DNA of 64,000 nucleotides from Streptomyces sp. 840.1 (GCF_003751445.1 NZ_RJUU01000003.1:434001-498000), one strand, 5' to 3'. Positions 20,961 through 30,223 are shown, counted from the stretch's first letter. Made by a program: numbers and translations. The notes: a model not told the origin generated them from the letters alone.

Positions 20961-22851
20961 CGATGGCGAAGTCCGGGTCCGGGTCGCTGAGGTGGCCGAG
21001 CAGTTCGGTCAGCCGGCCGATGTCGCCGGTGATCTCGACTCCGGGGCGGGCCGCGAGGTCGGCCGGGGACACGACGCCGAGCAGGACGGCCCGCACCTCG
21101 GCCTCGGTCAGCGAGATCTCGACGTCCGGGCCGGCCGCGGACGGCCCGGTGCCCTTGACGTGCGTGAGGACTCCGTTGCGCAGCCGCAGTGTGAGGACAT
21201 CGCCGCCGACCGGCTTCCAGCGCACGGCGATGTCCGCGTCCCAGCTGCGCGGCCCGTCCACCCGGATGGCGAGGGCGTCGCACAGCTGGTCCAGGGTCAG
21301 GGCCGCGAGCAGGTCGGGCGCGACGGTGTTGGTGGGCGTGCCGACCGAGCCGTGCCGCAGTTCCAGGGCGCCCATGAGGTAGAAGTTGCGCCAGGTGCCG
21401 TTCTCACTGCCGTATCCGAGCTGCTCCAGCGCGTCGGCCTGCAGTTCGCGCGCCTGCTCGTTGTCCGGGTCCGCGAACAGCACGTGGTTGACGACCTCCA
21501 CGACCCAGCGCAGGTCTCCCTCACCGAAGGACTCGCGGGCGCGGCGCAGCACCTCGTCGGCGCCGCCCATGAAATCCACGTACCGCCGGGCGGCCTCGGT
21601 CGGCGGGTGCTGCCACAGATGGGCCGGGTTGCCGTCGAACCAGCCGAGGTAGCGCTGGTAGACGGCCTTGCTGTTGTGGCTGACCGAGCCGTAGTACCCG
21701 TGCGTGTGCCAGGCCCTTTCGAGGGCCGGGGGCATCACCATCTCCTCGGCGATCTCCGCCGAGGTGAGGCCCAGGTTGAGCATGCGCACCACCTGGTCGT
21801 GGAGGTACCCGTACAGGTCCCGCTGCTCGGACAGGAAGGTGACCACACGCTCGCGGCCCCAGACGGGCCAGTGGTGGGAGGCGAAGGCCAGGTCCGAGGA
21901 GTCACCGAAGAGGTCGATGGCTTCTGTGAGGTACCGGGACCAGACGTGCGGGTCGCGGACCTCGGCGCCGCGCAGGGTGAGCAGATTGTGCAGGTTGTGG
22001 GTCGCGTTCTCCGCCATGCACAGGGCCGAGCGGTCGGGGAAGTGGATGTTCAGTTCCGCCGGTGCCTCGGTGCCGGGGGTGAGCTGGAAGACCATGCGGA
22101 TGCCGTCGACGGTCTCCGTCTGCCCGGTGCGGGTGATGTCCACCGTCGGGGGGATCAGGCCGACCTCACCGGTCGAGACGGTCTGCCCGAGCCCGGCGCC
22201 GATCTGTCCGCGTGGCCCCTTCGGCAGGGCGGCACCGTACATGTAGGCCGCGCGACGGCCCATCGCCGTACCCGCGTACACGTTCTCGCTGACGGCGTGC
22301 TCCACGAAGCCGTGCGGGGCGAACACCGGTACCCCGCCCGCGACCTCCTCGTCGGTCAGGACGCCGCGCACCCCGCCGAAGTGGTCGACGTGGCTGTGCG
22401 TGTACAGCATCCCGGTCACCGGCCGCTCACCCCGGTGACTGCGGTACAGCGCGAGGCCGGCGGCGGCCGTCGCGGCGCACACCAGGGGGTCGATGATCAG
22501 GACACCGCGCTCGCCCTCGACGATCGTCATGTTCGACAGGTCGAAGCCGCGGATCTGGTAGATGCCGTCGGTCACCTCGAAGAGCCCATGGTCGGAACAG
22601 AGCCGGCTCTGCCGCCACAGGCTGGGGTTGGCCGTGTCCGGGCACTCCTGGCCGAGGAACCCGTAAGCCTCCAGGTCCCACACCGCGCTGCCCTCACCAT
22701 CGCGGATCACGTGGTCCTCTGCCGTGCCCATGAATCCGCGCCGCGCGTCCTGGAGGTCCTGCGTGTCGCCGAAGGGGTAGTTCTGCCTGACCGCCTCGTT
22801 CGCCTGTGCGACGGCCCGCTCGGCGGGCTTCGTGTCGGTGTTCCGGGGCAT
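20950..22851 (-). CDS. Alkyl sulfatase, metallo-beta-lactamase fold (SdsA/BDS1 type)
   Basis: A 633-residue type III alkyl sulfatase expected to hydrolyse alkyl sulfate esters to alcohol and sulfate using a dinuclear zinc site. The metal motif is THSHVDHFGG near residue 160, with further ligands expected in CMAENATHNLHNL and FASHHWPVWGRE. GFDLSNMTIVEGERGVLIIDP is the usual lead-in. A helical dimerisation domain and a C-terminal SCP2-like lipid-binding domain (about residues 510-630) complete the family layout. ATG 22851 follows GAGGGAG. No signal peptide is evident, so it is probably cytosolic. Its 3' end overlaps the acyl-CoA ligase remnant by 11 bases. Confidence 0.92.
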   Translation of the reverse strand: MPRNTDTKPAERAVAQANEAVRQNYPFGDTQDLQDARRGFMGTAEDHVIRDGEGSAVWDLEAYGFLGQECPDTANPSLWRQSRLCSDHGLFEVTDGIYQIRGFDLSNMTIVEGERGVLIIDPLVCAATAAAGLALYRSHRGERPVTGMLYTHSHVDHFGGVRGVLTDEEVAGGVPVFAPHGFVEHAVSENVYAGTAMGRRAAYMYGAALPKGPRGQIGAGLGQTVSTGEVGLIPPTVDITRTGQTETVDGIRMVFQLTPGTEAPAELNIHFPDRSALCMAENATHNLHNLLTLRGAEVRDPHVWSRYLTEAIDLFGDSSDLAFASHHWPVWGRERVVTFLSEQRDLYGYLHDQVVRMLNLGLTSAEIAEEMVMPPALERAWHTHGYYGSVSHNSKAVYQRYLGWFDGNPAHLWQHPPTEAARRYVDFMGGADEVLRRARESFGEGDLRWVVEVVNHVLFADPDNEQARELQADALEQLGYGSENGTWRNFYLMGALELRHGSVGTPTNTVAPDLLAALTLDQLCDALAIRVDGPRSWDADIAVRWKPVGGDVLTLRLRNGVLTHVKGTGPSAAGPDVEISLTEAEVRAVLLGVVSPADLAARPGVEITGDIGRLTELLGHLSDPDPDFAIVTP

Positions 22852-23043
22852 CTCGAACTCCCTCAACGCGGTGGACCGGAGAGCCGGTGTCCCGTGGGAC
22901 GCGGCCAGTGCCACCCTCACCCGGCGTGCATGGCCGCACGAGTGGGTGTAGGCCGTCCGGGGGAACCGCGCCGCCCGGCCCCGCTCACCCGCCTGGCCGC
23001 GCCTGTCGAGGCGTTACGCCACGCGCTCACCGACCCTGGAGCC

Positions 23044-23316
23044 ATGAGCCCAGAGGAAGCCCGCAAGCCGTCAGGTCGCAGTGGTGGGGCGAAGAACACC
23101 GGGCGGGGCCCGAGGCTGTCCCCGGCCCGGATCGGGGTGCTGGTCCTGGCCGCCGCCGCGATCGTCGTCATCGCGGAGAACACCCGCGAGGTGACGATCC
23201 GCCTCCTCGTCCCGGTCGTCACCATGCCGCTGTACCTGGCACTGCTCATCATGTTCGTGCTCGGCGGTCTGTGCGGAGCGCTCCTGCTGCGCAGCAGGAC
23301 GAGCACCGCTCCCTGA
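23044..23316 (+). CDS. Small membrane protein, LapA/DUF1049-like
   Basis: A 90-residue protein with two transmembrane helices: IGVLVLAAAAIVVIAEN and LYLALLIMFVLGGLCGALLL, separated by a short segment (TREVTIRLLVP) that matches the LapA/DUF1049 pattern in which the second helix follows immediately after a beta-like stretch. The N-terminus is a basic, Gly/Arg-rich cytoplasmic tail. CTGGAG lies just before ATG 23044. LapA proteins assist envelope assembly in some bacteria; the actinobacterial role is not known. It stands alone between the alkyl sulfatase (divergent) and a convergent hypothetical gene. Confidence 0.8.
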   Translation: MSPEEARKPSGRSGGAKNTGRGPRLSPARIGVLVLAAAAIVVIAENTREVTIRLLVPVVTMPLYLALLIMFVLGGLCGALLLRSRTSTAP

Positions 23317-23586
23317 GCCGGCAGTACGCATCGGTTCACGGATACGGCTGCCGGCGGGTCGGACACGGGCCGATATGTGTTGGCCGGGCGACGCCGAACC
23401 GGCCAGGCCGCGGGCTGCCGGCCGCGGCGCCGTACAACCCGGGTGTCGGCCGGCAGGGCAAGCTCGGAGGACGCCCCACCCAACTTTGGACGCGGATCGC
23501 CCGGTCGTGCGGAAATCGGCGCCTTCCCCTGCCTGACCCGCGCGGCAACGCGTCGGCCCGAGGCGGTGCGGCGGGCTTCGGGGCGG

Positions 23587-23982
23587 TCACTTCTCCCGTA
23601 CGGGCACGGCATCGCGCCCCCGGGCGGTCCGGCGGTGCAGGTGCAGAGCCAGGGCGAGCAGGCCGAGCGGGGTGGCGGCGGCCAGTGCGCCGACGGCCCT
23701 GCGCTGCCGGACGGCGACGGCCTCGGCGCAGCCGGTCGTGGCGAGTTCGTCGGGCCCGGCGTCGGAGCCGTACTCCCGCTTCGTGAACGCCTCCCGGTCG
23801 AAGAGCGCGGGCGCACCGCACGACACCGGCTCCGGGAAGCTCCCGTCGTTGTCGAAGGACGGCGGGAAGAGCATCAGCCCGAGAGCGAGCAGGAATCCGC
23901 CGGTCGCCGGGATCGCGAGAACCCACGCCCCCATGAGCTGCTCGCGGGCTGTGCGGGGCGCGTTGGCGTCGGCGTCGGTCAC
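23587..23982 (-). CDS. Hypothetical membrane protein
   Basis: A 131-residue protein with no family I recognise. It has two hydrophobic helices, WVLAIPATGGFLLALGLMLF near residue 20 and AVGALAAATPLGLLALALHL near residue 105, flanking an extracytoplasmic loop with two Cys residues (VSCGAPALF and TTGCAEAV) that could form a disulfide. GTG 23982 has TATCGT eight bases away, suggesting a leaderless start; an earlier in-frame ATG at 24048 lies in low-quality coding sequence. The 270 bases between this gene and the LapA-like gene show no feature. Confidence 0.6.
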   Translation of the reverse strand: MTDADANAPRTAREQLMGAWVLAIPATGGFLLALGLMLFPPSFDNDGSFPEPVSCGAPALFDREAFTKREYGSDAGPDELATTGCAEAVAVRQRRAVGALAAATPLGLLALALHLHRRTARGRDAVPVREK

Positions 23983-24094
23983 GCCGGGAGACGATACGTC
24001 CCGGCGCCGCCCCTGCGTCCGCCGGGGCTCGAGGCCGTGCGTGGCCACCGGCTCCGCGTCAGGAGGACCGGCCCAGAACGCAGAACCCGTGGCC

Positions 24095-24439
24095 CTAGGG
24101 ATCCGCGAGGACCATCCACGGCACCTCGCCCTGTCCCACGTCGGCGGGGGTCGCGCCGAGGGACCTGAGGCGGGTCGCCGGCTCCGCCTGGTGCTCGGCG
24201 GATGTCGTGGCGAGATCGAGGTGCAGACGGTTCTTCGTGGCCGTCTTGGGTTCCGGGACGATGACGACGTCGATGCAGACGGCGGACGCGTCCGGCCAGA
24301 CGAAGCCGCCGCCGGGTTCGACGTTGCTCACCCCCGGTCCCTCACTGGACAGCTCCCAGCCGGGCGCGTCCGCCCAGAATCGGCCGATGGCCGAGTCGTC
24401 AACGGCCTTTATGTTCACCTGAACAGGTCGCAGTGCCAT
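24095..24439 (-). CDS. VOC (glyoxalase-like) protein ending early at a TAG codon
   Basis: A 114-residue vicinal-oxygen-chelate fold protein; members include dioxygenases, resistance proteins and many of unknown role. VNIKAVDDSAIGRFWADAPGW is the usual first beta strand and helix, and NRLHLDLATTSAEHQAE the central metal-side strand. The chain stops at WMVLADP, where family members normally continue with EGxxFCVL. In the same frame after TAG the sequence reads GHGFCVLGRSS and stops at 24059, which is that missing strand. A single change (for example GAG to TAG) explains it. The product may be destabilised, since the last strand packs in the core. ATG 24439 is chosen; ATG 24508 is possible. Confidence 0.7.
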   Translation of the reverse strand: MALRPVQVNIKAVDDSAIGRFWADAPGWELSSEGPGVSNVEPGGGFVWPDASAVCIDVVIVPEPKTATKNRLHLDLATTSAEHQAEPATRLRSLGATPADVGQGEVPWMVLADP

Positions 24440-24560
24440 GACAAGACCCTGTGCGCGCCCACTCGGCCGGGCGAGGGTCTCGGTCTGGTCGGTCGGGGCA
24501 GCGCTCATGGGCCGGTTAATCGGTTGCGGCCCCTTCGGGATGGGGTATCTGATCCCGGCT

Positions 24561-25427
24561 ATGACGATTGTGCTGCGGTCGCCGGCGGTCAGCGGGGTGC
24601 GCGAGGCCATGGCCTCGCTGCGGGCATGGCAGTACGACAGGGCGCCGATGCAACTGCACTCGGGGGACATCGGCTGGAACTACCGCTTGGGGACGGCCGA
24701 GACGGCCGCGGCGGTACGGACCTGGAGCCGGGAAGGACGGATCCTCGCGGTCGGGATGCTGGACTCGCCGACGGTGGTGCGGATGACGGTCGCTCCGGAC
24801 GCCTTCCGGGACGAGGGCTTGGCGCGGCGGCTCGTCGAAGACTTCTCGCTGCCTGAGCGCGGCGTGCTGCCGGATGGAGCGGTGTCGATCGAGGCGCCGC
24901 CGGGCCTGCTGCTTCACGAGCTGTTGACCAGGGAGGGCTGGGGCCTCGACGAGCCGTGGACGCCTCTCTTCCGCAGCCTCGCGGAGCCGGTGGCGGACCC
25001 CGGCGTGCGGATCGGGGCGATCGGTCCGGAGCAGGCGCACGATTTCGCCGACGTCCTGCGGTCGGCGTTCAACACCTCCGGCCCCAGGCGCTCTTACTGG
25101 CCCGCGATGTCGGAGGGACCGTTCTACGCCGACGCCCGCTGTTTGGGCGCCTATGACGACCGGGGCAACCTGGCGGGGGTGGTGACGGTGTGGTCGGCCG
25201 GCCCGGGGAAGCCGGGGCTGGTCGAGCCCATGGGCGTACACGAGGACCACCGCGGTCGCGGCTACGGCCGCGCGATCACCATGGCCGGGGCGGCCGCCCT
25301 GCGGGAGATGGGCTCGTCGAGCGTGCGCGTCTGCACGCACAGTTCCAACGTCGCCGGCATCGCCACGTACAAGGCGGCCGGGTTCGAGGCGCAGCCGGCG
25401 GTACGGGACCGGATACGGGTGGTCTGA
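24561..25427 (+). CDS. GNAT family N-acetyltransferase
   Basis: A 288-residue protein with a C-terminal GNAT domain (about residues 150-285). The acetyl-CoA loop is RGRGYGRAITMAG, preceded by the strand GLVEPMGVHEDH, and the last strand has THSSNVAGIATYKAAGFEA. The N-terminal half (VSGVREAMASLRAWQYDRAPMQ, then a beta-rich stretch with RMTVAPDAFRDEGLARRLVED) looks like a second, degenerate GNAT-like or adaptor domain. The substrate is unknown. ATG 24561 is the natural start; longer in-frame starts exist but cover a region coding for the opposite-strand VOC gene's leader. The 268 bases after the gene contain no feature I can support. Confidence 0.82.
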   Translation: MTIVLRSPAVSGVREAMASLRAWQYDRAPMQLHSGDIGWNYRLGTAETAAAVRTWSREGRILAVGMLDSPTVVRMTVAPDAFRDEGLARRLVEDFSLPERGVLPDGAVSIEAPPGLLLHELLTREGWGLDEPWTPLFRSLAEPVADPGVRIGAIGPEQAHDFADVLRSAFNTSGPRRSYWPAMSEGPFYADARCLGAYDDRGNLAGVVTVWSAGPGKPGLVEPMGVHEDHRGRGYGRAITMAGAAALREMGSSSVRVCTHSSNVAGIATYKAAGFEAQPAVRDRIRVV

Positions 25428-25695
25428 CGTGGAGCCACGGCGCGGACCCTTGCGGGCGGCGCCGGCAGTCACCGGGCCCGGAAACGAAGTAAGCCACCGC
25501 CAACCGATTGCACCAGCTCATCAGGCTGTCGCGCAGAGACTCGACCACGGACTCGACCAAGGAGGAGGGCAGTGCGAACAGAGCGTCACCGGGTGGGCGG
25601 GTCCTCCGTGTCGGGGCCACGGCCGCCCGGTGAACGCCCCTGTCGGGTCGAGCCTGCGGGCACCCACCGCCGCACGCGAGCCGGAGCCTGTCGTC

Positions 25696-27918
25696 TCAGG
25701 CGGGCGCGTCCCCCGTGCCGCCGGCTGTGGGTGCGGCGTCGGGCCGCTCGCCGCCCGGCCTGGCGTTCCCGCGTGCCGTCTCCATGCTTGCCAGCGCGGC
25801 GGACACGACAGCGTCCGGCGTCAGTCCGAACTCCTCGTAGAGGCGCTCGTAGTCGGCCGACGCGCCGTAGTGCTCAAGGCTGACGATGCGGCCCGCGTCA
25901 CCCACCACGTCCCGCCAGCCCTGTCCCACCGCGGCCTCGACGCTCACCCGCGCTCGCACCCCGGGCGGCAGCACCGTGTCCTGGTACTCGGCCGGCTGCG
26001 CGGCGAACCATTCACGGCACGGCATGGAGACCACGCGTGCGGCATGTCCCTGCGCCGCCAGCCGTGCACGTGCCTCCAGCGCGATGGGCACTTCCGAACC
26101 GGTGGCGACGAGGATGACGTCCACCCGGTCCTGCGCCGTGTCGGCCAGTACGTACCCGCCGCGTGACGCACCCTCCGCCGGGGCACAGGCGTCCGGCCCC
26201 CTTTCGAGGACGGGCAGCTTCTGGCGGGTGAGAGCGAAACCGGCGGGCCGGTCGCGGTGCTCCAGCACGGTGCGCCAGCAGACAGCTGTCTCGTTCGCGT
26301 CGGCGGGACGCACGACGTCCAGGCCGGGGATCGCGCGGAGAGCGGCCAGATGCTCGACGGGCTGATGGGTGGGCCCGTCCTCGCCCAGGCCGATGGAGTC
26401 GTGGGTCCACACGTAGATGGCGGGCAGCTGCATCAGGGCGGCCAGCCGCACCGCCGGGCGCATGTAGTCGCTGAAGGTCAGGAAGGTGCCGCCGTAGGGG
26501 CGGGTGAGGCTCTGCAGTGCGATGCCGTTCAGCACGGCCCCCATCGCGTGTTCCCGGATGCCGAAGTGGAGCGTGCGCCCATAGGGGCCGCCCGGCCACA
26601 TCTCGGTCTGCTTGGCGGCCGGCACGAAGGAGGGCTCGCCCTCCATCGTCGTGTTGTTGCTCTCCGCGAGGTCGGCGGAGCCGCCCCACAGTTCCGGAAG
26701 GACGGGCGCCAGCGCGGTGAGCACCTCGCCGGAGGCCTTGCGCGTGGCCATCGGGCCGGAATCGGCGGGGAACACCGGCAGGTGGCCGGCCCAGCCCTCC
26801 GGCAGGCGCTGCTCCCGCAGCCGGTCGAGCAGTTCCGCCCGCTCTGGATGGGCCGCCCGCCACTTCTCGTAGCCGGGCTCCCAGGCCCGGCGGGCCGCGG
26901 CGCCTCGGCCGCCGACCTCGCGAGCGTGCGCGAGGACTTCGCCCTGCACGGCGAAGGTCTGTCCGGGATCGAAGCCGAGCACCCTCTTGATTCCCGCGAC
27001 CTCCTCGTCGCCGAGCGCCGAGCCGTGCGCCTTGCCGGTGTTCTGCTTGGTGGGAGCCGGCCAGCCGATGACCGTACGCAGGATGATCAAGGAGGGGCGC
27101 GTCGTGTCCCGCTGGGCGTCGCGGACCGCCTCCAGGACGCCGTCCACGTCCTCGACGTAGGCGCCGGTCCGGGTGAAGTCGACCGTGTGCACCTGCCATC
27201 CGTACGCGGCGTAGCGGGCGGCGACATCCTCGCTGAAGGAGATGTCGGTGTCGTCCTCGATCGAGATGCTGTTGGAGTCGTAGAAGGCGATCAGGTTTCC
27301 GAGTTCCTGATGGCCGGCGAGGGATGCCGCCTCGGCAGTGACCCCCTCCATGAGGTCACCGTCCGACGCCACCACGTAGACGTGGTGGTCGAAGGGGCTG
27401 GTGCCGGCCGGTGCGCCGGGGTCCAGCAGACCGCGCTCGCGCCGCGCCGCCATGGCCATGCCGACGGCGGAGGCGAAGCCCTGCCCCAGCGGGCCCGTGG
27501 TGATCTCCACGCCCCGGGTATGGCGGTACTCGGGGTGCCCCGGAGTCGCGGAGCCCCAGGTCCGCAACTGCCGGAGGTCGTCCAGCTCCATGCCGTAACC
27601 GCTCAGGTACAGCTGGATGTACAGGGTCAGGCTCGAGTGGCCGCAGGACAGCACGAACCGGTCCCGGCCGAGCCACTGGTCGTCGGCGGGGTCGTGCCGC
27701 ATCACCTTCTGGAACAGCAGGTACGCCAGCGGAGCGAGGCTCATCGCCGTGCCCGGGTGGCCGCTGCCCGCCTTCTGGACCGCGTCGGCGGCCAGCACCC
27801 GCACGGTGTCGACCGCCCGCACGTCCATGGGCCCCCAGCCCGCCTCGTCGGCTGTGGGGAGAGCCAGTTCGTGCGAACGGCCGTCGAGGATCGTGTTCGG
27901 GTCTTCGCGGTATTCCAT
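25696..27918 (-). CDS. tkt: Transketolase
   Basis: A 740-residue ThDP-dependent transketolase of the pentose phosphate pathway, moving two-carbon units between sugar phosphates. The N-terminal PP domain has SGHPGTAMSLAPLAYLLF, the ThDP diphosphate motif SDGDLMEGVTAEAASLAGH with IAFYDSNSISIEDDTD, and TRGVEITTGPLGQG. The Pyr domain has FGIREHAMGAVLNG with the activating Glu and FLTFSDYMRPAVRLAALM. The C-terminal domain includes VILVATGSEVPIAL. GAGGAGGAA precedes ATG 27918 closely. It is a little longer than E. coli TktA (663). No transaldolase or zwf lies beside it, so it may be a second, accessory transketolase rather than the main pathway copy. Confidence 0.96.
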   Translation of the reverse strand: MEYREDPNTILDGRSHELALPTADEAGWGPMDVRAVDTVRVLAADAVQKAGSGHPGTAMSLAPLAYLLFQKVMRHDPADDQWLGRDRFVLSCGHSSLTLYIQLYLSGYGMELDDLRQLRTWGSATPGHPEYRHTRGVEITTGPLGQGFASAVGMAMAARRERGLLDPGAPAGTSPFDHHVYVVASDGDLMEGVTAEAASLAGHQELGNLIAFYDSNSISIEDDTDISFSEDVAARYAAYGWQVHTVDFTRTGAYVEDVDGVLEAVRDAQRDTTRPSLIILRTVIGWPAPTKQNTGKAHGSALGDEEVAGIKRVLGFDPGQTFAVQGEVLAHAREVGGRGAAARRAWEPGYEKWRAAHPERAELLDRLREQRLPEGWAGHLPVFPADSGPMATRKASGEVLTALAPVLPELWGGSADLAESNNTTMEGEPSFVPAAKQTEMWPGGPYGRTLHFGIREHAMGAVLNGIALQSLTRPYGGTFLTFSDYMRPAVRLAALMQLPAIYVWTHDSIGLGEDGPTHQPVEHLAALRAIPGLDVVRPADANETAVCWRTVLEHRDRPAGFALTRQKLPVLERGPDACAPAEGASRGGYVLADTAQDRVDVILVATGSEVPIALEARARLAAQGHAARVVSMPCREWFAAQPAEYQDTVLPPGVRARVSVEAAVGQGWRDVVGDAGRIVSLEHYGASADYERLYEEFGLTPDAVVSAALASMETARGNARPGGERPDAAPTAGGTGDAPA

Positions 27919-28015
27919 CGGGTTCCTCCTCGTCGGCATGGGCCGGCCCCGCCGCCGCACGGCGTCCGGCCGGCGGGCTTCGTGGCCGGGCCCGGCGGGG
28001 TGTTCCGACCGCTTG

Positions 28016-29647
28016 TCAGCGTCTTCTTTCCTCGCCTGCCCGATTGCGGCGCGCCAACGCGCGCTGGGTGCCGGAGACGACCGCCCCGAAGGCCCGCGAG
28101 CTGCGGATCGCGGCACGTGCGGCGTTGGCGCCGGGGGCACCGTGCACCCCGCCGCCGGGGTGGGCCGAGGCGGAGGCCAGGTAGAGGCCCGCGACCGGCG
28201 TCTCGGGGCGGCCGGTGCCGGGAACCGGGCGGAAGACCAACTGCTGGTGCATAGCCGTGGTGCCGCCGTTGATCGCACCGCCGTGGAGATTGCTGTCAGC
28301 ACGCTCCAGGTCCGGGGGGCCGAGCACGCGCCTCGCGAGGATCGTGTCCCGGAACCCGGGGGCGTAGCGCTCGATGTGCTTCTCGACGCGGTCGGCCATC
28401 GCCTCCCGCTCACCGGCGTCCCAGCGGCCGGTCAGCCCGTCTTCGCCCGCGTCGGCCTTCACGCGGTGCGGGACGTGCGTGTACGCCCAGGCCGACTCCG
28501 TCCCGAGCGGCGAGCGGGAGGCATCGGCTGTGGTCATCTGCCCCAGCAGGCTGAACGGGCGGTCCGGGATCCGCCCCATCGCGATCTGCGCGGCGAACCG
28601 GGTGAGTTCGTCGACGCCCTCGGCGACATGGACCGTGCCCGACGTCCGGGCCTCCGGGGCGCTCCAGGGGAGCGGCCGGTTCAGGGCCCAGTCGACCTTG
28701 AACGTGCCGAAGTCCCACTGGAACCGCTTCAGGTCGTCGAAGACCCGCGGCGGCAGGTGCTCCGCCGCGACGAGATCCAGGTAGAGGGAGGGCGCCGACA
28801 CATCGGCGAGGACCGCCTTGCGGGCCGGGACCGCGGAGCCGTCCGCCGTCCGCACCCCCACCGCGCGGCCGCGCCGTACGACGACTTCGCTCACCCGCCG
28901 GCCGCAGTGCACGCTGACGCCTCGGCCCCGCAGGCGCCGTACCAGAGCGGCCGTCAGCGCCCCGGATCCGCCCACGGGCACGGGGAAACCGTAGGCCTGC
29001 CCCAGCATGGCCATGAGCCAGCCGAATCCGCCGCTGCCGGCGGCCTCCGGGGCCATATCCGCGTGGAGCGCGCAGCCGGCCAGCAGCAGGCGGCCGCCCT
29101 CACCGGAGAACTCCTCCTCGCCCAGACGGCGCACGGGCAGAATCATGCTGCGCGCCAGCCGCAGTCCCCCGGCCGCACGCAGCCGGCCTGCCAGCGTGAC
29201 CATGCCGCGTACCGGCGGAAAGGGCGTGAAGAGGGTGCTCAGAATATCCTCGCCGACCCGGTCCCAGAGATCGCAGAGGTCGCTCCACGCCCTGCCGTCC
29301 CCCGGGGCGGCCCGGTCGAGCCCGTCGGCCGTCACCCGCCGGTCGCGGTCGAGGATCGCGCAGGAGCCGTCGAGCAGCGGGTGGGCCAGCACGTGAGGTG
29401 CGTGGGACCAGCGAAGGCCCTCCTTGGCGAGGTCGAGTCCGTTCAGCACCGGCGAAGCCGCCGCCAGCGGATAGAACGAGCTGAACAAGTCGTTCACGAA
29501 CTCGGGATGCACACCGCGGTCGCTGCGCACCGCCCCTCCTGGGGTTTCCTGCGCTTCGAACACCTCGACCGTCCAGCCCGCGTCCGCGAGCAGATTGGCC
29601 GCCACCAGGCCATTGGGACCGGCTCCGATCACCACCGCGTCGGCCAT
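28016..29647 (-). CDS. FAD-dependent oxidoreductase, phytoene-desaturase (CrtI)-like
   Basis: A 543-residue flavoprotein. The N-terminal dinucleotide-binding motif is VVIGAGPNGLVAANLLADAGWTVEVFEA, with the GG doublet in TPGGAV. PVPVGGSGALTAALVRRLRGRGVSVHCG is the CrtI-type substrate-domain entry. The C-terminal ATP/FAD motif is VAGLYLASASAHPGGGVHGAPGANAARAA. It belongs to the CrtI/PYROXD2-type branch. Carotenoid genes are not present nearby, so the substrate is unknown. It is 97 bases downstream of transketolase on the same strand's reading order, and an SRPBCC gene lies upstream, so a small operon is possible but not shown. Confidence 0.88.
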   Translation of the reverse strand: MADAVVIGAGPNGLVAANLLADAGWTVEVFEAQETPGGAVRSDRGVHPEFVNDLFSSFYPLAAASPVLNGLDLAKEGLRWSHAPHVLAHPLLDGSCAILDRDRRVTADGLDRAAPGDGRAWSDLCDLWDRVGEDILSTLFTPFPPVRGMVTLAGRLRAAGGLRLARSMILPVRRLGEEEFSGEGGRLLLAGCALHADMAPEAAGSGGFGWLMAMLGQAYGFPVPVGGSGALTAALVRRLRGRGVSVHCGRRVSEVVVRRGRAVGVRTADGSAVPARKAVLADVSAPSLYLDLVAAEHLPPRVFDDLKRFQWDFGTFKVDWALNRPLPWSAPEARTSGTVHVAEGVDELTRFAAQIAMGRIPDRPFSLLGQMTTADASRSPLGTESAWAYTHVPHRVKADAGEDGLTGRWDAGEREAMADRVEKHIERYAPGFRDTILARRVLGPPDLERADSNLHGGAINGGTTAMHQQLVFRPVPGTGRPETPVAGLYLASASAHPGGGVHGAPGANAARAAIRSSRAFGAVVSGTQRALARRNRAGEERRR

Positions 29648-29737
29648 GCGTCGTCCCCTTCGTCATGTCCGTCGGCGCGCGGATCGTGTCGTCCGTCCCG
29701 CGTCGCGTCGTGGCCGTGTCGTCAGTTGGAACTCACG

Positions 29738-29769
29738 GTTTTCCCAGGTCACCGTTTTCCCAGGTCACC
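29738..29769. repeat. 16-bp tandem duplication overlapping a stop codon
   Basis: GTTTTCCCAGGTCACC occurs twice in tandem, at 29738-29753 and 29754-29769. The second copy contains the stop codon of the SRPBCC gene (minus strand, 29765-29767). The copy number does not change the protein, because the first stop already lies in the proximal copy. Confidence 0.9.
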
Positions 29770-30223
29770 CCGTGCGGACGCCGTGGGCGTCGGCCTCGGC
29801 GTCGACCACCTTGGCGAGCCGCTCCAGCATCGCGCGGTGGCGGAGCTGGAGCACGGCGTCGAACACGGCGTTGTGCAGAACGCCACCGAGCCCCCGCAAC
29901 GGATGCTCATCGAGGATGACCAGTGTTCCCTCGCCCCACGGGCGGATGTCGAAGGCGATCCTCGCGGTCCCCATGGGCCCACTGAACACCTCGAGTTCGA
30001 GAGCACCCGGCCGCTCGAGCCGCCGTACGGTAGTGCGCCCTTCGAACTCCTTCGGCCCCAGGCGCAGGGTGTAGGCGATAGAAGATCCCAGACTCGGCCA
30101 ATTCCCCTCAGCGGGACGCGAGTCCGATGTTCCTACCACCCATTCCGCGTACTGCTCGGGCTGTTCCAGCACGGCCCACAGGGCCGAGGGCGGGTGGTTG
30201 ATGAGCTGATGGCGGACAGCCAT
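29765..30223 (-). CDS. SRPBCC (START-like) family protein
   Basis: A 152-residue helix-grip fold protein of the SRPBCC superfamily, which usually binds a hydrophobic ligand. The pattern is HQLINHPPSALWAVLEQPEQYAEW at the N-terminus (first helix-loop), GSSIAYTLRLGPKEFEGRTTV in the middle strands, and a long C-terminal helix HNAVFDAVLQLRHRAMLERLAKVV. ATG 30223 has GGAGGCG at proper distance; an upstream in-frame ATG at 30274 is less likely. It lies upstream of the CrtI-type oxidoreductase on the same strand, so they may act together on a lipophilic substrate, though no direct evidence exists. Confidence 0.82.
   Translation of the reverse strand: MAVRHQLINHPPSALWAVLEQPEQYAEWVVGTSDSRPAEGNWPSLGSSIAYTLRLGPKEFEGRTTVRRLERPGALELEVFSGPMGTARIAFDIRPWGEGTLVILDEHPLRGLGGVLHNAVFDAVLQLRHRAMLERLAKVVDAEADAHGVRTG

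Noticed and set aside
20992..23043. Long open frame on the plus strand leading into the LapA-like gene
   Set aside because: It runs antisense through the alkyl sulfatase; only the part from ATG 23044, with its own ribosome-binding site and membrane helices, is real.
23317..23586. Gap between the LapA-like gene and the hypothetical membrane gene
   Set aside because: Nothing beyond GC-rich intergenic sequence is visible; a minus-strand open frame there has no coding character.
25428..25695. Gap between the GNAT gene and transketolase
   Set aside because: No coding signal, hairpin or repeat that I can support.
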